Below are positions 8,392 through 18,092 of a DNA stretch of 57,626 nucleotides, one piece after another. Under the pieces are notes generated by a model. The model was not told where the DNA came from and ran no database searches. It saw only the letters and a list, made by a program, of their open reading frames with translations. Origin of the DNA: an uncultured Bacteroides sp. (GTDB taxonomy: Bacteria; Bacteroidota; Bacteroidia; Bacteroidales; UBA932); contig UREV01000016.1 in assembly GCA_900546925.1 (NCBI GenBank), positions 1 through 57,626 on the forward strand, read 5' to 3'. A program made the position numbers and the translations under genes. Position 1 is the stretch's first letter. Each line of letters opens with the position of its first letter.

Positions 8392-8922
8392 CTACTTCCT
8401 AACATATACCGCGAAGGTGTAAGAATACCCTGTTTCAGGGTCGGTCTCGGCCGGAGTTTCCGACTCCAGTGTCCATACTGACGGGTCTATCGCCGGGAAG
8501 AACGCGTCTGCTCCCGGAATGACCGTATGTACGTGAGTGATATACAGTTTGTCGGCTGAGGTCAATGTTCTTTCATAGGTTTTTGCTCCACCTATGACGA
8601 AACAATGATCCGGCATTGACCCGGACGAAGAAGAATCTGCTGGGGCCGGCATCGGCTGGGCTGCGGCTGCGAAAGCTTGGGCGACGTCGGATACTTGGAT
8701 CACACTTTCGGGAGCCTCGAACGGGGCGTGGGAGATGACGATATTCCTGCGGCCCGGTAACGGACGACCGATGGAAAGCCATGTCTTATAGCCCATTATG
8801 ACAGGTGCGCCCATGGTGGTCTTGCGGAAATACTTCATATCCGCTGATATGTGCCACAAAAGTTCATTGTCACGGCCGATGGCCATATCGTCGGCTACTG
8901 CCGCTATTATGTATTTCTTCAT
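8392..8922 (-). CDS. folA: Dihydrofolate reductase
   Basis: Reduces dihydrofolate to tetrahydrofolate with NADPH, closing the cycle opened by the thymidylate synthase encoded just upstream. The 176-residue protein starts with the classic IIAAVADDMAIGRDNELLWH segment (residues 4-23), followed by the PVIMGYKTWLSIGRPLPGR region and the GGAKTYE nucleotide-binding segment. It has a low-complexity insert rich in Ala, Pro and Ser (about residues 90-107, containing PADSSSSGS) that is absent from typical enzymes. I use ATG 8922: it lies 2 bp after the thyA stop, giving tight translational coupling. Confidence 0.93.
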   Translation of the reverse strand: MKKYIIAAVADDMAIGRDNELLWHISADMKYFRKTTMGAPVIMGYKTWLSIGRPLPGRRNIVISHAPFEAPESVIQVSDVAQAFAAAAQPMPAPADSSSSGSMPDHCFVIGGAKTYERTLTSADKLYITHVHTVIPGADAFFPAIDPSVWTLESETPAETDPETGYSYTFAVYVRK

Positions 8923-8924
8923 AT

Positions 8925-9719
8925 CTAAACTGCCACAGGGGCTTTGATTGCAGGCCAAGGATCGTAGCCTTCAAGTATAAAATCTTCGTATTTGAAGTCG
9001 AAAATGCTCTTCACTTCAGGATTAATCTTCATCACCGGAAGCTTGCGGGGTTCGCGGGAAAGCTGCAAATCCACCTGCTCGAAGTGATTCAGATAGATAT
9101 GCGTATCGCCTGTCGTATGGATAAACTCTCCAGGTTCAAGTCCGCAGACCTGAGCTATCATCATGGTCAGCAAGGCATAAGACGCGATGTTGAACGGCAC
9201 GCCGAGGAAGGTGTCCGCGCTACGCTGGTAAAGCTGACAGGAGAGTTTTCCGTCTGCCACATAGAACTGGAAGAGGCAGTGACACGGCGGCAGAGCCATC
9301 TGGTCTACTTCACCAGGATTCCACGCAGTCACAAGCATGCGGCGGGAATCCGGATGGTTTTTAATCATATCTACGACTTGAGTCAACTGATCTATGCTGC
9401 GTCCGTCAGGGGCAGGCCAACTACGCCATTGATGCCCGTACACAGGTCCCAGATCGCCGTTTTCGTCCGCCCACTCGTCCCAGATAGTCACGCCATGGTC
9501 CTTCAGATATTTAATGTTCGTATCCCCGGAAATAAACCAGAGCAGCTCATAAATAATGGACTTCAGATGAACTTTCTTCGTGGTAAGCAGCGGGAATCCT
9601 TCCGACAGGTCGAAGCGCATCTGATAACCGAAAACGCTCTGTGTGCCGACTCCCGTACGATCATGCTTTATGACGCCATCCTGACGGATATGACGCAGTA
9701 ACTCAAGGTATTGTTTCAT
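8925..9719 (-). CDS. thyA: Thymidylate synthase
   Basis: Makes dTMP from dUMP with methylene-tetrahydrofolate, producing the dihydrofolate that FolA recycles. At 264 residues it has the exact length of the short bacterial form. The catalytic cysteine is C146 in ALPPCHC, followed by QRSADTFLGVPFNIASYA, which binds dUMP. The N-terminal DRTGVGT loop binds phosphate. The start lies 1 bp after the galM stop and the stop lies 2 bp before folA, so the three genes are almost certainly cotranscribed. Confidence 0.96.
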   Translation of the reverse strand: MKQYLELLRHIRQDGVIKHDRTGVGTQSVFGYQMRFDLSEGFPLLTTKKVHLKSIIYELLWFISGDTNIKYLKDHGVTIWDEWADENGDLGPVYGHQWRSWPAPDGRSIDQLTQVVDMIKNHPDSRRMLVTAWNPGEVDQMALPPCHCLFQFYVADGKLSCQLYQRSADTFLGVPFNIASYALLTMMIAQVCGLEPGEFIHTTGDTHIYLNHFEQVDLQLSREPRKLPVMKINPEVKSIFDFKYEDFILEGYDPWPAIKAPVAV

Positions 9720-9720
9720 T

Positions 9721-10770
9721 TTATTTTACAGAGAATGCGAATATGATAGCCTGCTCGAACACCTCTCCCGGACGCAAAACTGCAGACGGGAATTCCGGCT
9801 CGTTAGGAGAGTCAGGATAGTGCTGACACTCGATGGCCACAGCATCATAATCATGGTAAATATGTCCTTTCTTTCCTGCAGGGCATCCTTCCAGCCAGTT
9901 TCCGGTATAAATCTGCACACCAGGCTGAGTAGTAATGACTTCCAGACATCTTCCGCTGGCAGGAGAATAAAGTTCAGCTGCCGTCTGAAGCTGTCCCGGC
10001 TCCACGCCGTCGATGACGAAACAGTTATCGTAGCCCTTTCCGTAGTTCAATGCCGGAAAATCAGCCTTGATGTCGCGTCCGATAGCCTTGGCATTGACAA
10101 AATCCATAGGGGTGCCGGCGACATCCTCAGGCTCTCCCGTAGGGATGAGCGTGTCATCGGTAGGCAGATACTGGGACGCGTTCAGCTTCAGGACGTGATT
10201 CAGGACGGTTCCGGAGCCCTCGCCGTCGAGATTGAAATATGAATGATTCGTGAGGTTCAGCACCGTAGGTGCGTCAGTCTCTGCTGTAAAGGTCAATGTC
10301 AATTCGTTGTCTCCAGACCACTCGTAGTGGGCCACGACCTTCAGATTTCCAGGATATCCGGCCTCTCCATCCTCAGAGAAATACATGAACTCCACAGCCT
10401 CCCCTTCTACTCGGCTTTCCCAAACCTGGTTCTGAAACCCGTCCGGACCGCCGTGAAGATGATTGCATGCGTTGTTGACAGGCAATGTATATTCTTTTCC
10501 GTCGAGGGTAAAATGTCCTTTGGCGATTCTGTTCGCATAACGGCCAGGGCATTTTCCAGCACATGGGCCATCACCGAAATATGACATGGGGTCATCATAG
10601 CCGATAACCACGTCTGCCAACTTTCCTTCCTTATCCGGAACAACGATCGAAACGATTCCTGCTCCAACACTTCCTAATTCCACGTAAGCTCCTGATTCAT
10701 TGGTAATTCTGTAAAGAAAAATATCCTTTCCGTCAGGAGTGGTTTTCCAAAGATTCTTTTCTACCTTCAT
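9721..10770 (-). CDS. galM: Aldose 1-epimerase (mutarotase)
   Basis: Interconverts alpha and beta anomers of galactose or glucose ahead of galactokinase in the Leloir pathway. The 349-residue protein carries the family histidines in NACNHLHGG (H104, H106) and LTNHSYFN (H176), and the catalytic Glu region AIECQHYPDSPNEPEFP near residue 310. No signal peptide is seen, so a cytoplasmic location is likely. galK is present at 18.8-19.9 kb but in a separate unit. galM instead heads the thyA-folA pair, an odd pairing of sugar and folate genes. Confidence 0.92.
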   Translation of the reverse strand: MKVEKNLWKTTPDGKDIFLYRITNESGAYVELGSVGAGIVSIVVPDKEGKLADVVIGYDDPMSYFGDGPCAGKCPGRYANRIAKGHFTLDGKEYTLPVNNACNHLHGGPDGFQNQVWESRVEGEAVEFMYFSEDGEAGYPGNLKVVAHYEWSGDNELTLTFTAETDAPTVLNLTNHSYFNLDGEGSGTVLNHVLKLNASQYLPTDDTLIPTGEPEDVAGTPMDFVNAKAIGRDIKADFPALNYGKGYDNCFVIDGVEPGQLQTAAELYSPASGRCLEVITTQPGVQIYTGNWLEGCPAGKKGHIYHDYDAVAIECQHYPDSPNEPEFPSAVLRPGEVFEQAIIFAFSVK

Positions 10771-10796
10771 AATTATTTAGTGTTATTAATTCTCGC

Positions 10797-11777
10797 CTAT
10801 CCGGCCTGCATCGCAAAAAGCTGAAGCGCCTCGAAAATCTTGTCTTGCGGAGCGTCCTTCATCAGCACTTTCTTATCCGCGTCCAAGAGATAGAGCGAAG
10901 GTATCGCACGGACATTGTAAGTCACATCAGTACGGATAATATAGTTGTTGTCATAGCCGCACAGCCATTCCTCAGGATACTCGGACGCATATTCCTTCCA
11001 TTTGTCTATTTCCTGGTCGATATACACGTTCACGACTTTAAGTCTCCCGGATTTCTCCAGGCCTGAGACTTCAGGGCTACTCTCTATCATCTGCGTAATT
11101 TCCAAACAATTAGGACATCCTGGATTAGAGAAGAACAGCAAGATATAATCCGCTTTCACATCGTATAACCTATGATTTCTCCCAGCCAAATCCCTGAACG
11201 AGAAATCAGCCGCCTTCTCCCCTATCCTATTCAACGAACACATCTGCATCTCATATCCATACGCCGGCTTCATGCTCTCAGGAACGAACTCCGAAGTCGC
11301 AAGTCCCTTAAGATAAGCCAAATAGAACTCCTCGTTACGCAAAGGAGAGTTAGGGTCATAGAAGTATTTCTTCGCGAAATCAGTTATCTTTTCGAACACA
11401 TTGGAAGAAGTGTCGCGCCTCTCATAATTCTCCACGATACGGAACAGCGATGATATCGACGCGGCAGCTTGATTTACAGGGACTTGCCAAAGCAGAGCCG
11501 TATAAGTTCCGAACTGCTTTTCCACATCTTCAGAAAGCACGCCCTCGATATGAAGCGAGTCGCACTCCCCTTCCATTTTGTTCAATCCGTCCCAAAAATG
11601 AGCCAGAATATAGTCCAGCCTTTCAGACGGATCTGAGAGCATCGCAGGCACCTCCACTGCCGGAAAAGCCTTCGCCCCAGTCTGTTGCCGGCCCGTCGCC
11701 TGTTTTCTCTGCCCGCAGGATAGGGTCAATGCTGACACGATCATGGCCGTGAGGCCTATTTTCAGGACATTAATCAT
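10797..11777 (-). CDS. DUF5106-type thioredoxin-like lipoprotein
   Basis: A 326-residue exported protein with a lipobox (LTLSC, C21), so probably anchored in a membrane facing the periplasm. Residues about 40-180 match the helical DUF5106-type region. Residues 185-325 form a thioredoxin-like domain of the TlpA/ResA kind with a CxxC motif, C221-P-N-C224. A thiol-disulfide role in the cell envelope is therefore likely, but the partner is unknown. The gene lies 15 bp downstream of the Na/Pi cotransporter gene and 26 bp upstream of galM, so it may share their transcript. Confidence 0.75.
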   Translation of the reverse strand: MINVLKIGLTAMIVSALTLSCGQRKQATGRQQTGAKAFPAVEVPAMLSDPSERLDYILAHFWDGLNKMEGECDSLHIEGVLSEDVEKQFGTYTALLWQVPVNQAAASISSLFRIVENYERRDTSSNVFEKITDFAKKYFYDPNSPLRNEEFYLAYLKGLATSEFVPESMKPAYGYEMQMCSLNRIGEKAADFSFRDLAGRNHRLYDVKADYILLFFSNPGCPNCLEITQMIESSPEVSGLEKSGRLKVVNVYIDQEIDKWKEYASEYPEEWLCGYDNNYIIRTDVTYNVRAIPSLYLLDADKKVLMKDAPQDKIFEALQLFAMQAG

Positions 11778-11792
11778 CTAACCTTCTTTAAA

Positions 11793-13529
11793 TCAACCGT
11801 TTTCGGCAATCTTCGCCTCAGATACATTAATAATAAAATCACCCATCTTCTCCAACTCAGCGACAATATCCATATAGAACACGCCGAGCTGATAGTTGTA
11901 AGAAGGATTCTCCTCGATATTTATGATATGCTCTTCACGCAAAGTGTTGCGATATTCATTGATATTGTACTCGGCATCCTGGGCATTGGTAATATCCTTC
12001 AGGCTAGTATAAGGAGCCTTCAAATTATCAGTCATAGCCTTGAACGCATCATCCAGAAGGTCACACATGCGGCCGAGTCTCTTCAAGTGCTCCTCGTTAA
12101 ACTCTTTGCCGTGCTCGTTTCTGCGTGCAAGCATACGTCCGATAGCATCTCCTGAGTCACCGATACTCTCCAACTCGCCGATTATCTTGTACATACCCTT
12201 GATACGCACGGCAGAAGAGACGGAAATCTCACCCTTCGAAACCTCGTTAAGATACTCTGCTATCTCATATTCGATTCTGTCTGTAATAGCCTCATATTTA
12301 ACAAGTTTCTCCCTGAGCTGGTCAAACTTCGACGGGTCTTTCTCGCCGATTGCCTGCCTCATATACTTGAAGTCGTTGTAGCAAATCTCGGCGAAATGAA
12401 CGATTTCCTGCTCTGCCTCATCCAGTGAAAGCTCGGCAGTAGAAAGCGGGCCACCCTGGATATATTTGAGTCTGAAGACCTCTTTTTCGCTCTTGGAAGG
12501 AATAATCAGAGACACTATCTTCTCTATCTGAGGAATGAACCAGATGAGAATCATGGTGTTAGTGACGTTGAACAATGTGTGCATCGTCGTCACGCTATAA
12601 AGAAGCGACATCTTGATGCCGGCAGCATTGGCAGTATCCGTAAGGTCTGTCGTATTCGGGTCCGGAAGGCCGACAGAGCTGATTATAGCTCCTATAAACT
12701 TCAGGAAGAACGGGAATATGCATAGTACCCAGATAACTCCGAACACATTGAAAACCGTATGCGCCATCGCCGCTCTCTTCGCCGTCGTATTACCCACCGA
12801 AGCCGCAATGTTCGCAGCGATGGTAGTTCCGATATTTTCTCCCAAAATCATGGCTGCAGCCAGCTTGAAAGGTATCACACCCGTCGTGATGAGGAGCATG
12901 ATGATGGCCATGGTGGCCGCTGAAGACTGGAAGCAGATAGTGAGGACCGTACCTATGAGGAGGAAAATCAGTACAGAAAGATTGACCGGACCGAGGTATA
13001 GGTTTGTCAATGCCTGCAGACCATCGAGGTTCATGTTGTCAAGCAACAGACTGGAAGTTTCTTTAAGTTTAGCGAATCCTACAAAGAAAAGGGCGAATCC
13101 GATGATGATTTCTCCGAGTTCCTTAATTTTCTTGTTGCTCTTGTTCATCATCATGATGAAACCGAGAGCAATAAGCGGGAAGGATATGGTGGATATATCA
13201 TAAGAAAATCCGAAAATCGCCATTATCCAGGAAGTTACGGTGGTTCCGATATTGGCACCCATGATGACTCCGATAGCTTGTGCCAAGGTTAGAAGTCCCG
13301 CATTCACGAAACTGACGACCATGATGGTCGTTGCGGTAGATGATTGGATAGCGGCCGTGACTCCAACTCCTGTAATAAGACGTCTGAAAGAATTGGATGT
13401 CATCGACGCAAGGAATGACCGGAGACCGTCTCCGGCTACTTTCTGCAAGCCGACACTCAATAGGCTGAGTCCGAACAGGAAAAGTGCTACTGCACCGATT
13501 AGGGTTACAAACTGTACTAATATCTGCAT
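11793..13529 (-). CDS. Na/Pi cotransporter family protein with PhoU-like tail
   Basis: Inner membrane protein of about 578 residues from ATG 13529 (an in-frame start at 13562 would add residues from the promoter). The first 340 residues contain two inverted Na/Pi repeats with the QSS signatures AAIQSSTATT and CFQSSAATM, which form the phosphate and sodium sites. Residues about 370-570 are helical and resemble PhoU, as in the NptA/YjbB group. It probably moves phosphate with sodium; direction and regulation are unknown. TAATTTTG (13560-13567, minus strand) is the likely -7 box. Confidence 0.88.
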   Translation of the reverse strand: MQILVQFVTLIGAVALFLFGLSLLSVGLQKVAGDGLRSFLASMTSNSFRRLITGVGVTAAIQSSTATTIMVVSFVNAGLLTLAQAIGVIMGANIGTTVTSWIMAIFGFSYDISTISFPLIALGFIMMMNKSNKKIKELGEIIIGFALFFVGFAKLKETSSLLLDNMNLDGLQALTNLYLGPVNLSVLIFLLIGTVLTICFQSSAATMAIIMLLITTGVIPFKLAAAMILGENIGTTIAANIAASVGNTTAKRAAMAHTVFNVFGVIWVLCIFPFFLKFIGAIISSVGLPDPNTTDLTDTANAAGIKMSLLYSVTTMHTLFNVTNTMILIWFIPQIEKIVSLIIPSKSEKEVFRLKYIQGGPLSTAELSLDEAEQEIVHFAEICYNDFKYMRQAIGEKDPSKFDQLREKLVKYEAITDRIEYEIAEYLNEVSKGEISVSSAVRIKGMYKIIGELESIGDSGDAIGRMLARRNEHGKEFNEEHLKRLGRMCDLLDDAFKAMTDNLKAPYTSLKDITNAQDAEYNINEYRNTLREEHIINIEENPSYNYQLGVFYMDIVAELEKMGDFIINVSEAKIAENG

Positions 13530-13559
13530 AAGTGCGGATTTATAAGCTAAATATCTCCA

Positions 13560-13567
13560 CAAAATTA
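13560..13567 (-). promoter_or_regulatory. -7 box for the Na/Pi cotransporter gene
   Basis: TAATTTTG on the minus strand, 30 bp before ATG 13529. It forms a divergent promoter region with the box at 13579-13586. Confidence 0.5.
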
Positions 13568-13578
13568 TAAAAAATAGT

Positions 13579-13586
13579 TAGATTTG
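13579..13586 (+). promoter_or_regulatory. -7 box for the large secreted HExxH protein
   Basis: TAGATTTG on the plus strand, 22 bp before ATG 13609, in the divergent promoter region. No clear TTTG at -33. Confidence 0.5.
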
Positions 13587-13608
13587 CTGTTATTACAATG
13601 ATACTTTA

Positions 13609-16600
13609 ATGAAATATTATTCTTTCTACCTAAAAGCACTGTGCGCGATATGGATGTCCATCGCGTTCTCCGTCGTGGCCCATGCACAGTTCGACAGTGC
13701 CGGAGATGACCCTGCACGACTCAAATGGTATAGCACGGAGACCCCTTCCTACAGAATCATCTATCCTGAAGGAACTGATTCTCTTGCAAGGGTTTACGGC
13801 GCATGGACAGAAAGATTCAAAATATCGGAATCCATCAGTTCTGGACTGACTCCGGGGGAGGGTTACCGGAGAAAAACTCCGCTGATTCTCCACACCTGCC
13901 ACGGAATATCGAACGGAGCCGTCACATGGGCCCCGAAACGCGCTGATCTCTACACTTTGCAGGACGCTTACGATCCTGAACCGATGCCTTGGGTTAAGAA
14001 TCTCTCAGTTCACGAAAGCAGACATCTGGCCCAGATGCAATTCGGATACAAAGGCTGGATGAAGCCGTTCACATGGCTGTTAGGAGATATGTCCGTAGGC
14101 GCGTGGTCTGCCATCTGGCCAAGCAATTGGCTCCTCGAAGGTGACGCAGTAACCGCCGAAACAGCATTGACAAAATACGGAAGAGGCCGCTCGGCGGACT
14201 TTCTGGATTATTATATGATGGCCTTCGACAGGGGCGACTGGAGGAACTGGTACAGGTGGAGATACGGCTCCTACAAGCACGAGGCTCCGGACCACTATGC
14301 ACTTGGTTATCTGACAGTTGCGGGCACACGTTACTGCTTCGACGACCCGCTTTTCACTCAGCGGTATTTCCAGCGCATCGCGACAAATCCGTTCAGGTTT
14401 TTCAACACGCAGAAGACCTTAAAGATGGCTTCAGGGATGAGTTTCAAGAAGTCTTTTTCCACGATAATGGACGAGTTCCACGACATTTGGACAGAAGATG
14501 CAGAAAAACGCGAGCCTTTCACACAGACGCAGGCTATACAAGTTCCAAAACGCTGGTTCTCAAAATCTTACGGCAACACTTTCTGCAATGGAAGCATTTA
14601 TGCCATAGTTTCCGGAAACGCAGAGACATATTACCTTGCGAAATATAATCCAGAAGACGGCAAGTTCCACAGAATCAGACCATTCTCATCGATTACAAGC
14701 AGACTGGAGTCGCACGGGGACCTGCTTTTCTGGAGTGAATCCATCCCGGATGAAAGATGGTCGCTGGAAATGGCTTCCGTCATCCGCAGTTTCGACACCC
14801 GCACCGGCAAAATCCGCAACCTGACGCGCAAAGGACGGTTGTTCAACCCGGCCGTTTCGCCTGACGGACGCACCATCGCCGCCGTCGAGTACCCGATAAA
14901 AGGGGGCTCCGCCATAGTTCTTGTCAATGCCGATGATGGCAAAATCGAGCGTCGTCTTGCTATGCCGGACAGTCTCCAGGCTGCTGAAGTCTGTTTCCTC
15001 GGTGAAGATATAGCATTCAGTACCGTATCAGAATCAGGCTCAGGTATATTCCTGACAGATAAAGATTTAAAATCTGATATCAGGTGCATTTCCGAACCGC
15101 TTCCTATCAGTATCAGAAACCTCGTAAACGACAGGGGAGTCCTGTATTTCACCTCGGACAGGGACGGAACACAAGAATTATATAGCATAAATGACGGCGT
15201 CATCAGGCAACATACATCCCTGAAATATGGCGGTAATGAGTTCTGCATGAACGGAGATTCGTTATATTTCACTGTACTTCAGCCGGAGGGCAGACTGCTT
15301 CACACAGCACCTCTTGACGACGGTAAAGCAGTGGATTTCAAAACCATACACAAATACAAAGTCGCAGAGGCATTGACCCGACAAGAAAAGAATCTCGCGG
15401 AAGCGAAGGGGGTGAGTTGGGTCGACGGCGACAGCCTGGCCGAGCCGGATTTTTCGAAGCCGAAGAGATATTACAAGCATCTGCATATTCTGCGTTTCCA
15501 TTCGTGGGCGCCGGTTTATTTCAACTACGACAATGTAAGGAATCTGAGCGGGGAGTTTAATTACGAGACTGCATCTGTGGGTGCTACTGCGCTGTTCCAG
15601 AACGACTTGGGAACAGCTTTCGGTTCGATAGGATATTCTTGGCATAAAGATCCATATTCTTATGCTTATGGGAAAACCCATTATAGAAATTCAGGGCATA
15701 TCTTGTTTACTTACAGCGGATTATATCCTATTTTCGAGATTTCGGCTGATTTCGGGGATATGGCGGCAGTGACTTTCGGGCGACAGATTATAACTAAGGA
15801 CGGGAAGACTTCTGAATCGTTGATGGGGACATTATCTGACAAAGCGTCTGCAAGAGGCAATTTCAGGGTCTATGTGCCTTTCAATTTGTCATCCGGCGGC
15901 TGGAGAAGGGGACTGATCCCGCAAATCGAGTACAATGTCAGCAACGATGTTTTCGACAAGACTATAACGAAGGTACTTTACGAAAAGAACGAGCAGGGAA
16001 AATATGTAGGAAAAATAACGGGAACGATACAGGGGGAGAGGTATACGATGCAGACCGTAAAGGCTTCATTGAGAGGATATTCGCTTCTTCCTGTGCCGAA
16101 ATCCGGGGTTTATCCGAGGTTCGGTATCGGAGCGGAAGCAGGGTATTATACCAGAGTGGGAATCGCAGATATTTATTCGCCTTCCGCATATGGATATATT
16201 TATGGATATCTACCTGGAATTACTGCTACTCAGGGACTTAGGCTTGCAGTGAAGGCACAGCACCAGCAGGGGAGTGCGAGCAGGCGTGAGAATTCGATAA
16301 CTATGACGCCGAGAGGTTTCGACGATTCAGGTTCCGAGTATTTTATCAGGAATGTTTCTGACAGTCACCTGCTTCTGTCTGCCGATTATGTAATCCCTGT
16401 GTGGGTAGGGGATATTTCCTGGTTCTCACCGCTGTTTTACATAAAGAATTTCGAGGTTACTCCGCATTTGGATTACGGTTTCTACAAGTCACGTATCGGG
16501 TCGGAGAATTTCAGTCTGTTCAGCGCAGGAGCGGACATAACTGCCCATTTGGCCAACTTCTTATGGATTCCTTATGACTGCCGTATAGGATTCACGTTCG

Positions 16601-16695
16601 ACATGAACGGCGGCAAGTCTTTCGACAAAATGAAAAGTGGCGGTTATGTATCAGATAACCACCACTTCGGATTCATATTTAGTATTTCCTTATAA
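13609..16695 (+). CDS. Large secreted protein: HExxH peptidase-like domain, propeller, barrel-like end
   Basis: A 1028-residue exported protein with a signal peptide (about 1-26, ending AHAQ). Residues 40-300 resemble a gluzincin peptidase of the MA type: the zinc motif HESRH (H135, E136, H139) is followed by a candidate third ligand E177 in NWLLEGDA. Residues about 330-600 contain repeated blocks such as NPAVSPDGRTIAAVEYP that look like TolB/PD40 propeller blades. The final 400 residues are rich in alternating beta strands and end in a strand suited to an outer membrane barrel. A surface or outer membrane metallopeptidase-like role is inferred; activity is unproven. It is transcribed divergently from the Na/Pi gene. 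Confidence 0.7.
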   Translation: MKYYSFYLKALCAIWMSIAFSVVAHAQFDSAGDDPARLKWYSTETPSYRIIYPEGTDSLARVYGAWTERFKISESISSGLTPGEGYRRKTPLILHTCHGISNGAVTWAPKRADLYTLQDAYDPEPMPWVKNLSVHESRHLAQMQFGYKGWMKPFTWLLGDMSVGAWSAIWPSNWLLEGDAVTAETALTKYGRGRSADFLDYYMMAFDRGDWRNWYRWRYGSYKHEAPDHYALGYLTVAGTRYCFDDPLFTQRYFQRIATNPFRFFNTQKTLKMASGMSFKKSFSTIMDEFHDIWTEDAEKREPFTQTQAIQVPKRWFSKSYGNTFCNGSIYAIVSGNAETYYLAKYNPEDGKFHRIRPFSSITSRLESHGDLLFWSESIPDERWSLEMASVIRSFDTRTGKIRNLTRKGRLFNPAVSPDGRTIAAVEYPIKGGSAIVLVNADDGKIERRLAMPDSLQAAEVCFLGEDIAFSTVSESGSGIFLTDKDLKSDIRCISEPLPISIRNLVNDRGVLYFTSDRDGTQELYSINDGVIRQHTSLKYGGNEFCMNGDSLYFTVLQPEGRLLHTAPLDDGKAVDFKTIHKYKVAEALTRQEKNLAEAKGVSWVDGDSLAEPDFSKPKRYYKHLHILRFHSWAPVYFNYDNVRNLSGEFNYETASVGATALFQNDLGTAFGSIGYSWHKDPYSYAYGKTHYRNSGHILFTYSGLYPIFEISADFGDMAAVTFGRQIITKDGKTSESLMGTLSDKASARGNFRVYVPFNLSSGGWRRGLIPQIEYNVSNDVFDKTITKVLYEKNEQGKYVGKITGTIQGERYTMQTVKASLRGYSLLPVPKSGVYPRFGIGAEAGYYTRVGIADIYSPSAYGYIYGYLPGITATQGLRLAVKAQHQQGSASRRENSITMTPRGFDDSGSEYFIRNVSDSHLLLSADYVIPVWVGDISWFSPLFYIKNFEVTPHLDYGFYKSRIGSENFSLFSAGADITAHLANFLWIPYDCRIGFTFDMNGGKSFDKMKSGGYVSDNHHFGFIFSISL

Positions 16696-16733
16696 TTCAA
16701 TATTTTACGAAATATAAGGTTAACTTATGTTTA

Positions 16734-17972
16734 TTATAAGGACGGCTTTATAACGCCAAAGACAATATAAGATATCACGAGGGTTACGAAAATATTGAAT
16801 GTCTGAGCGGTAAGGAACACCTTCAGAGGCACTCTGTTTTCTTTTCCGAAGATATCTTTAAGTCTGGTCTCCAGACCGATGCAGACGAATGCTATGCTGA
16901 ACAATGTGTTCTGGAATCCCTTGGTAACTTTTCCTACGGATTTAGCCATTTCAGGAGAAAGAAGGAAGCTGAACACAATAGATGCGAGAACCATTCCGAC
17001 AACGAATTTAGGGAATCTTTCCCAAATGAGACCGACAGAAGGTTTGGTATCTTTGTTTGTTCCCTGGTATGTCCACATCATGGAAATGAAGAATGCGGCA
17101 AGACCGAGAAGCACGTTCTGGGATGATTTCACGATAATCGCAGTCTGCTCAGCAGCAGGATCTTCGATAAGAGAACCGGCAGCAGCTACAGCGCCTGTGG
17201 TATCGATGGTTCCTCCAATCCATGCACCAGCTACTTCAGGAGGCAGATTAATGAGTTCTGCAATCCAAGGAAGGAGGTACATCATAGGAATGGCCACGAT
17301 GAGCACAAGAGATACTACGTAAGAAAGTTTCTTATTGTCACCCTTAATCACGCCGCAGGTAGCGATAGCCGCAGACACACCGCAAATGGAAACAGCGCTG
17401 GAGAGCATTGTGCCCATTTCAGGATCTACATGCATCTTCTTTCCTACCCAGAAGCAGAAGTACCATACAGTGAACACCACGATAAATGACTGGGCGATAC
17501 CATAAGCGCCTGATTTCATCATTTCTCCGAAGAGAATGGTAGAACCGAGGCAGATAATGCCCACTTTAATGTAGAATTCGCTGTTTACGGCCCTTTTAAG
17601 CCACTCGGGAAGAGTAAAGCAGTTGTTCAGTATCAATCCGTAGATGACTGCGAAAAAGACTGATTCGAAGCCCCATGTCTTGATTATGGAGATATTGGCC
17701 GTTATCTGGGCCAACACTGTGATGGCGAAAATGAACAGAAGCGAAGCGAATGTTCCCTTCAGAGGCTTCCTGAGCGCTGCCAAGGTAACATAAGTCATGA
17801 GAAGGACAAAGCCGAACATATAGACAGCATTGACCCAATCTGTACTGGTGGTCAGCGACTTAGGCATCGTCGGCATGGCTTGCGGGAATATGCAGGCAAG
17901 CGCGAGCACGACAGCTCCCACGAAGACGATAATCCAGTCTTCAGTGGTGAATTGTTTGATCCATTGTTTCAT
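16734..17972 (-). CDS. YeiH family (UPF0324) putative sulfate exporter
   Basis: Polytopic inner membrane protein of 412 residues with about eleven hydrophobic segments. The family-typical VSICGVSAAIAT stretch and the AGAWIGGTIDTTGAVAAAG stretch are both present. YeiH proteins are annotated as putative sulfate or sulfonate exporters; direct evidence of transport is limited. It stands as a single gene, converging on the HExxH protein gene from the left and divergent from the CpXC gene. Confidence 0.85.
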   Translation of the reverse strand: MKQWIKQFTTEDWIIVFVGAVVLALACIFPQAMPTMPKSLTTSTDWVNAVYMFGFVLLMTYVTLAALRKPLKGTFASLLFIFAITVLAQITANISIIKTWGFESVFFAVIYGLILNNCFTLPEWLKRAVNSEFYIKVGIICLGSTILFGEMMKSGAYGIAQSFIVVFTVWYFCFWVGKKMHVDPEMGTMLSSAVSICGVSAAIATCGVIKGDNKKLSYVVSLVLIVAIPMMYLLPWIAELINLPPEVAGAWIGGTIDTTGAVAAAGSLIEDPAAEQTAIIVKSSQNVLLGLAAFFISMMWTYQGTNKDTKPSVGLIWERFPKFVVGMVLASIVFSFLLSPEMAKSVGKVTKGFQNTLFSIAFVCIGLETRLKDIFGKENRVPLKVFLTAQTFNIFVTLVISYIVFGVIKPSL

Positions 17973-18067
17973 TTACTGGTTTTGGTATAAGTTACACATT
18001 ATTTCTTCTGACAAATCCCTGCCGGAAAGAAATCGTTCAAAGTTAGCAATAAGTCTGCAATTTTTGA

Positions 18068-18075
18068 TATTTTTG
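18068..18075 (+). promoter_or_regulatory. -7 box for the CpXC gene
   Basis: TATTTTTG matches TAnnTTTG and lies 17 bp before ATG 18093, with a purine-rich AATGGAG just ahead of the start. Confidence 0.55.
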
Positions 18076-18092
18076 CATAAAAATGGAGTATT

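Noticed and set aside
16700..16715. ATATTT/AAATAT stem after the HExxH protein gene as a terminator
   Set aside because: Only A-T pairs and no T run; too weak to call.
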